Numbered from the stretch's first letter, positions 7,755 to 16,452 are shown. The stretch: DNA of 47,094 nt from CAYJPA01 sp964371945 (GCA_964371945.1 CAYJPA010000045.1:1-47094); one strand, 5' to 3'. Notes: generated by a model not told the origin, from the sequence alone. A program made the numbers and translations.

Positions 7755-8942
7755 TTGAAGATCACCCGGATTGAGACTATTCACATACGGGAGCATGCGA
7801 CGCTGCTCTTCCTGCGAGTGCATACCGACGAAGGATTGATCGGTCACGGCGAGACCAAGTACGCGATCGATGCGCTGCACGGGTTCGTACACCAGTACGC
7901 GGCGCCGTTGCTCTTGGGCAAGGACCCGTTCCAGATCGACCGTCACTGGCGAACGATCTATGAGAATGCATCTCGCTGTGGCGCCAAGGGTGTCGAAATG
8001 CGGGCGCTGTCGGCGCTGGATGTCGCCCTGTGGGACATTCTCGGCCAAGCGGCCGGGATGCCGATCTACCAGTTGCTCGGTGGGGCGAGTCACGACCGGA
8101 TGCCTATCTACAACACCTGCGCGGGTCCGGTCTATGCGCGGTCGCTCGATCGCGCGGTGGGTGTGGGGCAGGGAGGCAAGTACGAGGATCTCGACGCTTT
8201 CATGAACCGTGCGGACGAGCTGGCAGAAGAGCTCCTTGCTGAAGGCATTCGCGGGATGAAGATCTGGCCGTTCGATCCCTACGCACTCTCGACCCGCGGG
8301 CAACGGATCAGCCTGGAGGATCTGGACCGCGGGCTGGAGCCTTTCCGGAAGATTCGGCGCGCCGTTGGGAACAAGATGGAGATCATGGTCGAGGGGCACG
8401 GATTGTGGTCATTGCCCGCGGCCCGACGAATTGCCGCCGCGGTTGAAGAGTTCGAGCCCTTCTGGATCGAGGATTTGATGCGTCCGGAGTCAGTCAGCGC
8501 TCTTGCCGATCTGCGGGGCAGCACCAGCACACCGATGCTGGTAAGTGAGATGCTGATGACGCGGTATGAATACCAACCGGTGTTCGATCAAGGAGCGGTG
8601 GATATCGCGATGATCGACCCGGCCTGGTGCGGCGGGATCAGCGAGGCGCGCAAGATCGGTCACATGGCGGAAACCCACGGCGTTCCGGTCACGTTCCACG
8701 ATTGCGCGGGGCCGATCAATCTCTTCACGGGATTGCACCTCGCGCTCAATGCCCCGAACGCGATCTACCAGGAGATCGTTCGGGCGTTCATCCGCACCTT
8801 CTATGACGATCTCGTGACGCAGAACATCACGCTGGTCGACGGCCACGCGCTTCTCCCCACCGGGACTGGTCTGGGAACCGCGCTCCGGCCGGACGTTTTC
8901 ACACGCAAAGACGTGACCGTTCAGACTTCAAATCTCGAGTAG
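7755..8942 (+). CDS. Enolase-superfamily dehydratase (mandelate racemase type)
   Basis: 395 aa from a TTG at 7755 with GGAG 6 nt upstream. The N-terminal capping domain (1-130) is followed by the TIM barrel. Likely catalytic residues are K169 (MKIWPFD), metal ligands E213 (VEGHG), E239 (WIEDL) and E265 (VSEM), and the D288/H315 pair (MIDPAWCGG, FHDCAGP). This layout is that of acid-sugar dehydratases, which abstract the proton next to a carboxylate and eliminate water to give a 2-keto-3-deoxy acid. The KIWPFD and VEGHG motifs suggest a sugar-acid rather than muconate substrate. It lies upstream of a hydroxyacid dehydrogenase and a glucarate dehydratase-like gene on the same strand. Confidence 0.85.
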   Translation: MKITRIETIHIREHATLLFLRVHTDEGLIGHGETKYAIDALHGFVHQYAAPLLLGKDPFQIDRHWRTIYENASRCGAKGVEMRALSALDVALWDILGQAAGMPIYQLLGGASHDRMPIYNTCAGPVYARSLDRAVGVGQGGKYEDLDAFMNRADELAEELLAEGIRGMKIWPFDPYALSTRGQRISLEDLDRGLEPFRKIRRAVGNKMEIMVEGHGLWSLPAARRIAAAVEEFEPFWIEDLMRPESVSALADLRGSTSTPMLVSEMLMTRYEYQPVFDQGAVDIAMIDPAWCGGISEARKIGHMAETHGVPVTFHDCAGPINLFTGLHLALNAPNAIYQEIVRAFIRTFYDDLVTQNITLVDGHALLPTGTGLGTALRPDVFTRKDVTVQTSNLE

Positions 8943-8973
8943 GCCGGCTTTCGCAATCATTGTCCGTTGCCTC

Positions 8974-8996
8974 GCACGGCACTGAAGTGACCGTGC
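8974..8996 (+). terminator. Hairpin after the dehydratase gene
   Basis: Stem GCACGG-CACT paired with AGTG-A-CCGTGC around a GA loop, with one unpaired A. A second small hairpin AGTCCT/AGGACT follows at 9008-9022. There is no T-tract, so this could be an attenuator or RNA-stabilising structure within an operon. Confidence 0.35.
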
Positions 8997-9099
8997 TAAG
9001 CAAACGAAGTCCTTCCAGGACTGAACCCGACTCCCGGCGACCGACAACGTTTCGGATCGCCATGCTAATGGGCGAAGCGACCAAGCAATGGAGGGTGGT

Positions 9100-10092
9100 A
9101 TGCCAGCGGAGCTTAGGGTTGTGCTTGGAGAGTGGCAAAAGGACCCGCGGTTCCGGGAAACGATCACGACGCCGGTCATCTTTGTCGATGCGCCGAGCCT
9201 GCGCGACGAAGATTTGGCGCCGTTGATTCGAGATGCCGATGTCTTGCTGGCGAATACCTTCTCCAAGGGTTTGGTCGAAGCCGCGAGCAACCTCCGGCTC
9301 ATTTTGACGCCAGGCGCGGGCACAAACCGGATCGACTTCGATGCTGTGCCGGACCACGTCGCCGTGTGCAACGTTTTTTGTCACGAGGTTGCAGTCGCCG
9401 AATATGTGTTCATGAGCATGCTGGCGCTCAATACCGATCTCATCAACATGAACGATCGGATTCGCGGCGCCGATTGGTGCGATCGCAAGACTCGACCACC
9501 GCGAACCGAGGTCACGGGCAAAACCCTGGGTGTGATCGGACTGGGACACATTGGCGTGGAGGTTGTCCGGCTCGCGCGGGCGTTTGGCATGCGAACGATT
9601 GGCGCGACGCGGACTCCGAGCGAGCATCGCGCGAACGAGCTTCGATTGAGCGCAATCTACCCGCTGTCGGGTCTCTCCGGGGTGCTGAGCGAAGCCGATT
9701 TTCTGGTGATCGCATTGCCATTGGAGGCGTCAACCGTGGATCTGATCGGTGAACGGGAGTTTCAGTCGATGAAGCCGACCTGCCGGGTGATCAATGTCGC
9801 GCGCGGAGAGGTGGTGAACGAGGCCGCGTTTTACGCCGCACTCAAGGACCGGCGGATTGGCGGAGCGGCGATCGATGTCTGGTACCGCTATCCCGAGCGG
9901 GAAGAACTCTGCCGGCCATCCGCGTTTCCGTTTCACGAGCTTCCAAACGTGATCATGACGCCGCACATCGCCGGATGGACGGTCGAGACGTTTCAGCAAC
10001 GATGGGCAACGATCGACGACAACCTCCGCAGGCTAGCGTGCGGAGAACCTTTGCTCAACGTGGTCAAGCCGGCCACGCACGAGAAGGAATGA
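9100..10092 (+). CDS. D-isomer-specific 2-hydroxyacid dehydrogenase
   Basis: 330 aa from the ATG at 9100, preceded by GGAGG at 5 nt; an ATG at 9088 lies before that site. The Rossmann motif GLGHIGVE is at 147-154. Catalytic residues are in place: R235 (NVARGEVV), an acidic residue in YRYPEREE at about 264-269, and H289 (PHIAGWT). The family oxidises D-2-hydroxyacids with NAD(P) or reduces 2-keto acids. The Glu region (DVWYRYPE) departs somewhat from the usual DVF..EP motif. The stop is 3 nt before the glucarate dehydratase-like gene, so the two are surely co-transcribed and may act on the same compound or its product. Confidence 0.85.
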   Translation: MPAELRVVLGEWQKDPRFRETITTPVIFVDAPSLRDEDLAPLIRDADVLLANTFSKGLVEAASNLRLILTPGAGTNRIDFDAVPDHVAVCNVFCHEVAVAEYVFMSMLALNTDLINMNDRIRGADWCDRKTRPPRTEVTGKTLGVIGLGHIGVEVVRLARAFGMRTIGATRTPSEHRANELRLSAIYPLSGLSGVLSEADFLVIALPLEASTVDLIGEREFQSMKPTCRVINVARGEVVNEAAFYAALKDRRIGGAAIDVWYRYPEREELCRPSAFPFHELPNVIMTPHIAGWTVETFQQRWATIDDNLRRLACGEPLLNVVKPATHEKE

Positions 10093-10095
10093 CTG

Positions 10096-11397
10096 ATGAA
10101 GATCGTTGAGATGCGCGTGACGCCGGTGGCGATGGCTGACCCTCCGCTCTTCAGCTCCTACGGGTTGCACGCCCCGTATGCGCTGCGCACAGTGGTCGAG
10201 CTCGTCAGTGAGGACGGGATTACCGGCGCGGGCGAGACGCACGGCGGTGCGTCGACACTCACCCAGTTCGAGCACGTGCGGGATCTGGTGATCGGGCGCG
10301 ATGCCTACGATCTGGCCCGTCTTCAAGCTGCGGTTGAAGAGCGCTATCAGATCGAGGGGAGCGAACGACAATCCCAAACGTTCGTCTTGCCGGGAGAAAA
10401 TAGCTCCGATATCGCGCTTCGCGTCTTTTCGGCGCTTGAGGTCGCCGCACTTGATCTGATCGGCAAGGCGACTCATGTTCCGGTGTGCGATCTCCTTGGC
10501 GGCCGCGTGCGCGACGAGGTTCCGTTCAGTGCCTATCTCTTCTACAAGCGCGCCGGAGGCGGCGGGGTCGGAGAGGACGCACGCGAGGATAAATGGGGTC
10601 CCGCGCTCGACACTGATGGGATCGTCCAGCAGGCGAAGGCGTTCGTCGCAGAATATGGGTTCGGCAGCATCAAATTGAAGGGAGGGGTTTTTCCGCCGGA
10701 GCAAGAGATCGAGGCAATGCGAGCGCTGTATGACGAGCTCGGTTCGGAGTATCCGTTGCGGATCGATCCCAACGGGGCCTGGACGGTAAGAACATCGATC
10801 GAGGTTGGCGCCGCGCTCGCCGGCATTCTCGAGTATTTCGAAGATCCGACACCAGGTCTGGAAGGGCTGGCGGCCGTCCGAGGAGCGCTCTTGGATCGCA
10901 GCATCGACACGCTGATTGCGAGCAACAATGCCATGACGTCATTCAACGATCTGCCTCAGGCGATCGAACATGGGAGCGTACAGGTGATCCTCAGCGATCA
11001 TCACTATTGGGGCGGATTGCGGGCCGTCACGCAACTTGGACGGGTTGCGGAGATCAACGGAATCGGACTCAGCATGCATTCGAACAGCCATCTGGGTCTC
11101 TCATTGCTTGCGATGGTTCACCTGGCCGCGGCCACGCCGCACCTGACATATGCCAGCGATACGCATTACCCCTGGCAGCAGGCCGAGGACGAGATTCTCG
11201 AAGGCGGCCGAGTTGCGATCAGGGACGGAGTGATTCAGGTGCCGGATGGTTTTGGGCACGGGGGAACGATCGACCAGGATTCGCTGGCGCGCGGGCGCGA
11301 GCGCTTTTTGAAATGCGGTTTGACCAAACGCGACGATACAGCCGAGATGCGGAAGCATGTCGATCCAGAGTGGACACGTCTGGCGCCACGCTGGTAG
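10096..11397 (+). CDS. gudD: Glucarate dehydratase-like enolase-superfamily protein
   Basis: 433 aa, the usual length of glucarate dehydratases. The family signatures are visible: K193 and K195 in KLKGG, D224/N226 in DPNGAW, E249 in FEDP, N277 in SNN, the base pair D301 (SDHHYWGG) and H328 (MHSNSHLG). Glucarate dehydratase converts D-glucarate or L-idarate to 5-keto-4-deoxyglucarate. Many close relatives have no glucarate activity, so the symbol marks the family, not a proven substrate. It is translationally close to the dehydrogenase upstream and is followed at 180 bp by a binding-protein gene. An HpcH aldolase that could cleave its product lies at 15319. Confidence 0.75.
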   Translation: MKIVEMRVTPVAMADPPLFSSYGLHAPYALRTVVELVSEDGITGAGETHGGASTLTQFEHVRDLVIGRDAYDLARLQAAVEERYQIEGSERQSQTFVLPGENSSDIALRVFSALEVAALDLIGKATHVPVCDLLGGRVRDEVPFSAYLFYKRAGGGGVGEDAREDKWGPALDTDGIVQQAKAFVAEYGFGSIKLKGGVFPPEQEIEAMRALYDELGSEYPLRIDPNGAWTVRTSIEVGAALAGILEYFEDPTPGLEGLAAVRGALLDRSIDTLIASNNAMTSFNDLPQAIEHGSVQVILSDHHYWGGLRAVTQLGRVAEINGIGLSMHSNSHLGLSLLAMVHLAAATPHLTYASDTHYPWQQAEDEILEGGRVAIRDGVIQVPDGFGHGGTIDQDSLARGRERFLKCGLTKRDDTAEMRKHVDPEWTRLAPRW

Positions 11398-11437
11398 GTG
11401 CATTTCGCCCAATTCAGTGCCCACGCGTTGTGTGTCG

Positions 11438-11466
11438 TTGACAAGCCCGCGATGCGGGTGTTTCAT
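11438..11466 (+). promoter_or_regulatory. Possible promoter of the ABC importer genes
   Basis: TTGACA at 11438-11443, then 17 bp, then a poor -10 TTTCAT at 11461-11466. The spacer contains a small CCCGC-GAT-GCGGG hairpin that may instead end the preceding operon. The -35 is good and the -10 weak. Confidence 0.3.
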
Positions 11467-11579
11467 AACCGGGCACCCAAAGACATTGGACGTTGTGGAC
11501 GTCAGGCGTAGAAAGGATACGAACGGGTCAATCCAAACCTGTCGGATGCGCATACATCAGCACTGAGGAGGTTCAAATC

Positions 11580-13205
11580 ATGCTTCGACCGAATCGCGAG
11601 GACATCGATCTGTTCTTGCACGATGTGGCGGACAAAAATGTCTCCCGGCGCTCACTGATGAAGAAGGCGGCCGCGCTTGGAATCTCGATTCCGGCGGCAG
11701 GCGCAATCCTCCAAACGCAATTCTCCGGGGTCAACGCCCAGGCCGCCGAGCCAACCGGCAAACTGGTTGTTTCGATGTCCGTTGAGCCAGATACCCTCGA
11801 GAACTGGAAGGCCTACAGCACCGACGGCCACCCGATCCTCCGGAACGTACAGGAAGCACTGCTCAACCGCGATCCCGTCTCCAACGAGTTGGTTGGCGAG
11901 CTGGCGACCGCGTGGGAGCAAACAGATCCTTCGACCTGGCGGTTCACGCTTCGTCAGGGCGTCACTTTCCACAATGGCGATCCCTTCAACGCGGAAGTCG
12001 CGGCCTTCGGGATCAATTACACCTGGTCGCCAGAGAATCAGTTCGAGATTTATCAGTTCATCGGTCCGCACATGAACGCGACCGCGGTCGATGAATACAC
12101 GGTGGATGTCGTTACCGAACTGCCGGATCCGATTCTGCCCGCCCGGCTCTATTTTTCACCATTTCCGAACATGATTCAGGTGCAGGAGCGGCCGGAGTCG
12201 CTCGTGACGGAGCCGATCGGCACCGGACCGTATTCGTTCGTCGAGTGGAATCGCGGGCAGTACATTCGCATCACCGCCAACCCGAACTGGTGGGGTCTGA
12301 CCGCTGAGGATGCCGGGGGCAAAGTTACGATTAAGGATGCCGAGTTCGTTTTCCGTGCGGAGTCCGCGGTGCGGGCGGCGCAGGTCGTCGCTGGCGAAGC
12401 ACAGATCGGACGCTTCCTTGCCCCAGAGGATTGCGCGACCACGGCGAATTGTCAGGCGGTTTCGAGCGTTGAAACGATCTTCCTCAGGTTGGACACCAAC
12501 CACGTCGCGATGAAGGACATTCGCATCCGCAAGGCGATCGCGATGGCGATTGACAAGCAGACGATCGCCGACGAGCTCTTTGGCGGCGGCGAGGCCGCAT
12601 CGCAACTGATCGGTCCGTCCGCGACCGGATACGATCCAAGCCTGACACCGTATCCGTACGACATGGACGCCGCGAAGGCGCTGGTTGCGGAAGCGGCAGC
12701 GGAGGGAATTCCGGTCGATGCCGAAATCACGGTTGTCACCCGCGAAGGCATCTACCTCAGAAACGACGAGCTTGCCGAGTACTGCGCGAGCCAGCTCCGG
12801 GAGATCGGGCTCAACTGCAAGAGCGAGGTGATCGAGCCGGCGCTGTACAACCCAGAGTATTCGACCAACATCAAGGATGTCTCGGAAACCCGGGGCTGGA
12901 TCACCACCAACCCGCATGGGAACGAGATCATGGATGCCTCGGCGACCGCATCGTCCTACTACCGGTGCGACGGCGGCGCCTCAATGTATTGCGATCCGGC
13001 GCTGGACGAAGCGCTCGACACCGCGATCCCGTTGACTGGCGAAGAGAGGGCCGCTGCGCTCGCGGTCGTGCAAAAGATGTACTACGACGCGTATGCATCG
13101 GTGCCGGTCATTCACATGCCGTTGAACTATGGGTTGTCGGGGAATTTGCAGTGGACGCCGCGACTCGATGCGTTCATGTTGCTCAAAGAGATGACGCTGA
13201 GCTAG
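11580..13205 (+). CDS. ABC importer substrate-binding protein, family 5 (peptide/sugar type), Tat-exported
   Basis: 541 aa from the ATG at 11580, which has GAGGAGG about 8 nt upstream. The signal is of the Tat type: SRRSLMKKAAALG at 22-34, then a hydrophobic region ending near AQAAE. The mature protein is a full-length SBP_bac_5 domain: NVQEALLNRD, the clamp region LATAWEQTDPSTWRFTLRQGVTFHNGDPF, IGTGPYSFVEW, and IRKAIAMAIDKQTI. Family members feed peptides, nickel, or plant and sugar oligomers to Dpp-type permeases. The two permease genes follow. Between sugar-acid dehydratases and an aldolase, the ligand may be an oligosaccharide or glycoside of the catabolised acid; this is inferred from context only. 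Confidence 0.9.
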   Translation: MLRPNREDIDLFLHDVADKNVSRRSLMKKAAALGISIPAAGAILQTQFSGVNAQAAEPTGKLVVSMSVEPDTLENWKAYSTDGHPILRNVQEALLNRDPVSNELVGELATAWEQTDPSTWRFTLRQGVTFHNGDPFNAEVAAFGINYTWSPENQFEIYQFIGPHMNATAVDEYTVDVVTELPDPILPARLYFSPFPNMIQVQERPESLVTEPIGTGPYSFVEWNRGQYIRITANPNWWGLTAEDAGGKVTIKDAEFVFRAESAVRAAQVVAGEAQIGRFLAPEDCATTANCQAVSSVETIFLRLDTNHVAMKDIRIRKAIAMAIDKQTIADELFGGGEAASQLIGPSATGYDPSLTPYPYDMDAAKALVAEAAAEGIPVDAEITVVTREGIYLRNDELAEYCASQLREIGLNCKSEVIEPALYNPEYSTNIKDVSETRGWITTNPHGNEIMDASATASSYYRCDGGASMYCDPALDEALDTAIPLTGEERAAALAVVQKMYYDAYASVPVIHMPLNYGLSGNLQWTPRLDAFMLLKEMTLS

Positions 13206-13238
13206 GCCGATCGGGCCCGTTGCAGCGACCGCGGTCAG

Positions 13239-13280
13239 TGTCGAAGGATCTCGCCCGTTCAAGGGCGAGATCCTTCGACA
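13239..13280 (+). repeat. Perfect 18-bp stem-loop between binding protein and permease genes
   Basis: TGTCGAAGGATCTCGCCC (13239-13256) pairs fully with 13263-13280 around loop GTTCAA. No T-tract follows. In binding-protein operons such a stem after the first gene often protects its mRNA or lowers expression of the permeases; that role is inferred. The right flank resembles the second REP family (6533, 46122). Confidence 0.7.
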
Positions 13281-13371
13281 AGCGTTGAATGATGGTGAAG
13301 GATTCTGCATACCACTATCGCCGCTGAAAAGAGAGATCGCGCAGTTTGTCTCGGATTGAGGAGACCCCGCT

Positions 13372-14289
13372 ATCGCCGCATATCTCATTCGACGCGTGGT
13401 TCATTCAGTTTTGATTCTCGCCGGCCTCATCGTCGCCGTCTTCTTTGTCACGCACATGCTCGGCGATCCGGCCCGCCTTATGCTGCGACCGGAAGCCTCC
13501 GAAGAGCAATATCGAGCGCTTAGGGAACAGTTCGGTCTGGATGATCCGATCCTCGTCCAGTTTGGGCGGTTCATCGGCGACCTCGCGCGAGGAGATGTCG
13601 GTGACTCGCTCTGGCAGCGCGTGCCGGCGATGCCGATTGTGCTCGATCGCCTGCCCGCAACGCTGTACCTCACCTCGGTCACACTTGCCGTCGCAATCCC
13701 GCTGGCACTGATGTTGGGGATCATCTCCGCGATCCGACCCAGATCGATTCCAGACCGGATCGTGACCGTCGTTTCGCTGGCCGGCGTCTGCACCGCCGAT
13801 TTCTGGCTCGGACTGATGCTGATTCTGTTTTTTGCCGTGGAGCTCGGATGGGTTCCGACCAGCGGATACGGCGGGTTGAGCTTCGTGATTTTGCCGGCGG
13901 CAACGCTCGCGGTGCGGCCGATGGGAAGAATCAGCCAGGTGGTGCGCAGCGCCATGCTGGATGAGATGAGCCGTCCCTACATCATCACCGCGCGGGCGAA
14001 AGGACTTCGCGAACGGATCGTGGTGATGTCGCACACCCTGAAAAACGCGGCGATCCCGATCGTTACTTTGATGGGTGACGAAGCGGCGGCGCTCTTGAAC
14101 GGCGCGGTTGTCATCGAGACCCTGTTTGGCTGGCCGGGTGTTGGTATCTTGCTCATACAGGCCATCGAAAAGCGCGACTTGCCGTTGATTGAAGCATCCG
14201 TGATTGTCATCGCGATCATGATCATCAGCGTCAATCTGCTGGTCGACATCATCTATACCCTGATCGATCCGCGAGTTCGTTACCAATGA
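13372..14289 (+). CDS. ABC importer permease, DppB type, probable non-canonical start
   Basis: About 305 aa if translation begins at the ATC at 13372; 297 aa from the GTG at 13396. The permease has six membrane segments, an N-terminal DPAR..LRPEAS periplasmic part and the EAA-type loop (MSRPYIITARAKGLRERIVVMSHTL region). Relatives normally start with a short segment like YLIRR before the first helix, and here AAYLIRRVVHS reads in frame upstream of the GTG. GAGGAG sits 8 nt before ATC 13372, while the GTG has no Shine-Dalgarno. So an ATC start, or an ATG changed to ATC by mutation or sequencing, is the best reading. Its stop overlaps the next gene by ATGA. Confidence 0.85.
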   Translation: MAAYLIRRVVHSVLILAGLIVAVFFVTHMLGDPARLMLRPEASEEQYRALREQFGLDDPILVQFGRFIGDLARGDVGDSLWQRVPAMPIVLDRLPATLYLTSVTLAVAIPLALMLGIISAIRPRSIPDRIVTVVSLAGVCTADFWLGLMLILFFAVELGWVPTSGYGGLSFVILPAATLAVRPMGRISQVVRSAMLDEMSRPYIITARAKGLRERIVVMSHTLKNAAIPIVTLMGDEAAALLNGAVVIETLFGWPGVGILLIQAIEKRDLPLIEASVIVIAIMIISVNLLVDIIYTLIDPRVRYQ

Positions 14290-15257
14290 GCGGCCCCGCG
14301 AGTGAGTTGCAACCGGCGGGCGTTGCGCGGGAAAGCGATGATGAGCTCCTCGCGCGGCGCGCGCGTCCCCGCGCACGCGACATCTACCCGCGGGCGTTGC
14401 TTCAGGACAAGCTGGTCCTGGCCGCCGCCTGCTTCTTGATTGTGCTCATCTTCTGCACCGTGTTCGCGGGCATCGTTGCTCCTCACGATCCGGAGCGCGG
14501 CGGGTTGGGAATGCGAAACAAACCGCCGATCACGGAGGCGAAGGATGGCGGTTTTCCACACGTGCTCGGCACCGATGCACTCGGTCGCGATCAACTCAGC
14601 CGGCTGCTTTACGGCGCCCGGGTGTCGCTTTCGGTCGGATTCGCGAGTGTGCTCGTTTCCGGCACGATGGGGATTTTGCTTGGTCTGGCCGCTGGGTTTT
14701 ATCGCGGTGTGATCGACGACATCATCATGCGTTTCGTCGATCTGCAAATGGGTTTTCCATCGCTTTTGATGGCGCTGCTGGTGCTCTACGTGCTTGGCTC
14801 CGGCGTCTGGAAAGTTGTCCTGGTGCTGGCGGTCACCCGCTGGATGGTCTATGCCAGAGTTACGCGCAGCCTTGTGCTCAAATACCGGGAGTATGTCTTT
14901 GTTGAGGCGGCCCGATCGATCGGATGCTCTGACAAACGCGTGCTCATGCTCCACATCTTGCCTAACTTGTTTTCACCACTGCTAGTGCTGGCGACATTGG
15001 AGATCGCGACGATCATCCTGACCGAGGCGTCGCTCAGCTTTCTCGGTTTAGGCATTCAGCCCCCGCAATCGTCCTGGGGGCTGATGCTTGCCCAAGGGCG
15101 GAGTTACGTTACCAGCGCCTGGTGGCTTGTCACGTTTCCCGGCGTTGCAATTCTGTTGACTACTCTGTCGCTCAATCTGGTCGCGACCTGGGTGCGCGCG
15201 GTAACGGATCCGGTCACAAGATGGCGATTCCTGGCGCCCAAGCGACAGAAGAGTTGA
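14286..15257 (+). CDS. ABC importer permease, DppC type
   Basis: 323 aa; ATG overlaps the DppB-type stop (ATGA). The N-terminus is cytoplasmic and Arg-rich, then one helix, then HVLGTDALGRDQLSRLLYGARVSL, the DppC signature, then five helices with the EAA loop at VFVEAARSIGCSDKRVLMLHILPN. The C-terminal SFLGLGIQPPQSSWGLML is also characteristic. With DppB it forms the membrane channel of the importer for the family 5 binding protein. No DppD/DppF ATPase genes are in the window, so the transporter must borrow ATPases encoded elsewhere. Confidence 0.9.
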   Translation: MSGPASELQPAGVARESDDELLARRARPRARDIYPRALLQDKLVLAAACFLIVLIFCTVFAGIVAPHDPERGGLGMRNKPPITEAKDGGFPHVLGTDALGRDQLSRLLYGARVSLSVGFASVLVSGTMGILLGLAAGFYRGVIDDIIMRFVDLQMGFPSLLMALLVLYVLGSGVWKVVLVLAVTRWMVYARVTRSLVLKYREYVFVEAARSIGCSDKRVLMLHILPNLFSPLLVLATLEIATIILTEASLSFLGLGIQPPQSSWGLMLAQGRSYVTSAWWLVTFPGVAILLTTLSLNLVATWVRAVTDPVTRWRFLAPKRQKS

Positions 15258-15318
15258 TTCCGACCTGCGACAATCGGTCGACAGTTCAGCGTCCAAACGA
15301 AGTGGAACGGGAGATCAG

Positions 15319-16098
15319 ATGCAAACCAATCGAGTCAAAGCGCTTTTGCGCTCCGGGCAGGCCGTCAGTGGACCGATCATGAACGAGGCCAGATCGGTCA
15401 GCAGCGTGAAAATGATGGCGCTCGCGGGGCACGACTTCCTCTTCTTCGATATGGAGCACGCGATGTTTGACTGGGAGACGATGCTGAACCTGGTGCAGGC
15501 ATCGCTCATGTGCGATATCTGCCCGCTCGTCCGCGTGACCGATCTGAGTTACCCGCTGGTTGCGCGCGCGTTGGACAGCGGGGCTCAGGGGATCATCATT
15601 CCGCGAGTGGAGACACGTGAGCAGGTCGAGGACGCGGTCAGTTTCGCGAAATACCCTCCGTTGGGACGGCGCGGCGCTGGGGGAGATGCCCGTTATGGGT
15701 ACAACCGGCGGTCGGTGCGGGAGGCGGTCGAGTTAGCCAATCAGGAGACGATGGTCATCGTTCAGATCGAGTCGCTCGAGGGGATCGCCAACCTGGAGGA
15801 GATCGCCTCGGTTCCTGGGTTGGATGTCGTTTGTCTGGGTCCGCAGGATCTTTCGATCTCGATGAATTTGCATGGGGAATTTACGCATCCGGATTTCGTG
15901 GCCGCTTTGCAGGGAATCGTCGATATCTGCAAAAGGCATGGCGTGGCGACCGGGATGGTCGAGCGCGAGCCGGCGGCGCTTCGCCGGTGGTACGAGATGG
16001 GGATGCAGTTCCTCTGCTGCAACAACGACGGCAACATGATCTACCAGAGCGCCCATCGCGATGTTGCGGCACTTCGGGAGTTCGTGAAGCGCGGGTGA
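15319..16098 (+). CDS. HpcH/HpaI-family 2-keto-3-deoxy-acid aldolase
   Basis: 259 aa, typical length. The TIM-barrel aldolase shows FFDMEHA (42-48), PLVRV with the substrate Arg at 72, GIIIPRVET (91-99), metal ligand E151 in QIESLEG and D177 in LGPQDLS. Class II HpcH/HpaI enzymes cleave 2-keto-3-deoxy sugar acids to pyruvate or a related keto acid plus an aldehyde, using Mg or Mn. In the same-strand series with two acid-sugar dehydratases it would take the next step: 5-keto-4-deoxyglucarate would give pyruvate and tartronate semialdehyde, which the 6PGDH-like enzyme at 5448 could reduce. The pathway is inferred. GGGAGATCAG lies just before the ATG. Confidence 0.85.
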   Translation: MQTNRVKALLRSGQAVSGPIMNEARSVSSVKMMALAGHDFLFFDMEHAMFDWETMLNLVQASLMCDICPLVRVTDLSYPLVARALDSGAQGIIIPRVETREQVEDAVSFAKYPPLGRRGAGGDARYGYNRRSVREAVELANQETMVIVQIESLEGIANLEEIASVPGLDVVCLGPQDLSISMNLHGEFTHPDFVAALQGIVDICKRHGVATGMVEREPAALRRWYEMGMQFLCCNNDGNMIYQSAHRDVAALREFVKRG

Positions 16099-16154
16099 CC
16101 GGTTTCCGCGGGGTCCTGCCGTCGTTCCTGATGACCTCGGATGGGTGAGGACGA

Positions 16155-16244
16155 GGGCAGACACGGCGGTCTGCCCTTACATTGGCATGCGAATCCGAAA
16201 TGGACGTGGCGTGGTCGGGTAGGGGTCAACCGCCGTGTTGACCC
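16155..16244. repeat. Paired palindromic repeat, copy B
   Basis: Same design as copy A: hairpin 16155-16176 (GGGCAGAC/GTCTGCCC, loop ACGGCG) and hairpin 16223-16244 (GGGTCAAC/GTTGACCC, loop CGCCGT). The hairpins are 46 nt apart, and the spacer between them differs from that in copy A. It lies after the aldolase gene. Confidence 0.8.
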
Positions 16245-16362
16245 TCGAATGTAGATTGCCCTGGGGGTTCGATACAACGCCTTTCAGGGAGATCTTTCGT
16301 GCCTCACGACGACGTTGGGGGAGAACGGTGTCAGTGGACGCGGCCGGGCGCGTTTTCGACGA

Positions 16363-16452
16363 GGGCAGACACGCAGGTCTGCCGCTACACGAGGCATTCG
16401 ATCCAAATGTCGACGCGGTATTGTCCGGTCGCGGTCAACCTGTGTGTTGACC
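16363..16452. repeat. Paired palindromic repeat, copy C (diverged)
   Basis: Hairpin 16364-16383 has stem GGCAGAC/GTCTGCC and loop ACGCAG; hairpin 16433-16452 has stem GGTCAAC/GTTGACC and loop CTGTGT. Both loops differ from copies A and B, yet still pair with each other if one G-U is allowed. The hairpins are 49 nt apart. It lies 119 nt after copy B. The rest of the 546-bp gap 16099-16644 contains a TTCGAC...CAGGATGACG REP-like fragment near 16522-16541. Confidence 0.75.

Noticed and set aside
7593..8399. Upstream extension of the F420 oxidoreductase at 6657
   Set aside because: It is antisense to the enolase-superfamily gene; GTG 7592 has a strong ribosome site.
13405..14376. Minus-strand open frame of 323 codons opposite the DppB permease
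   Set aside because: Antisense to a clear permease; composition is of the shadow type.
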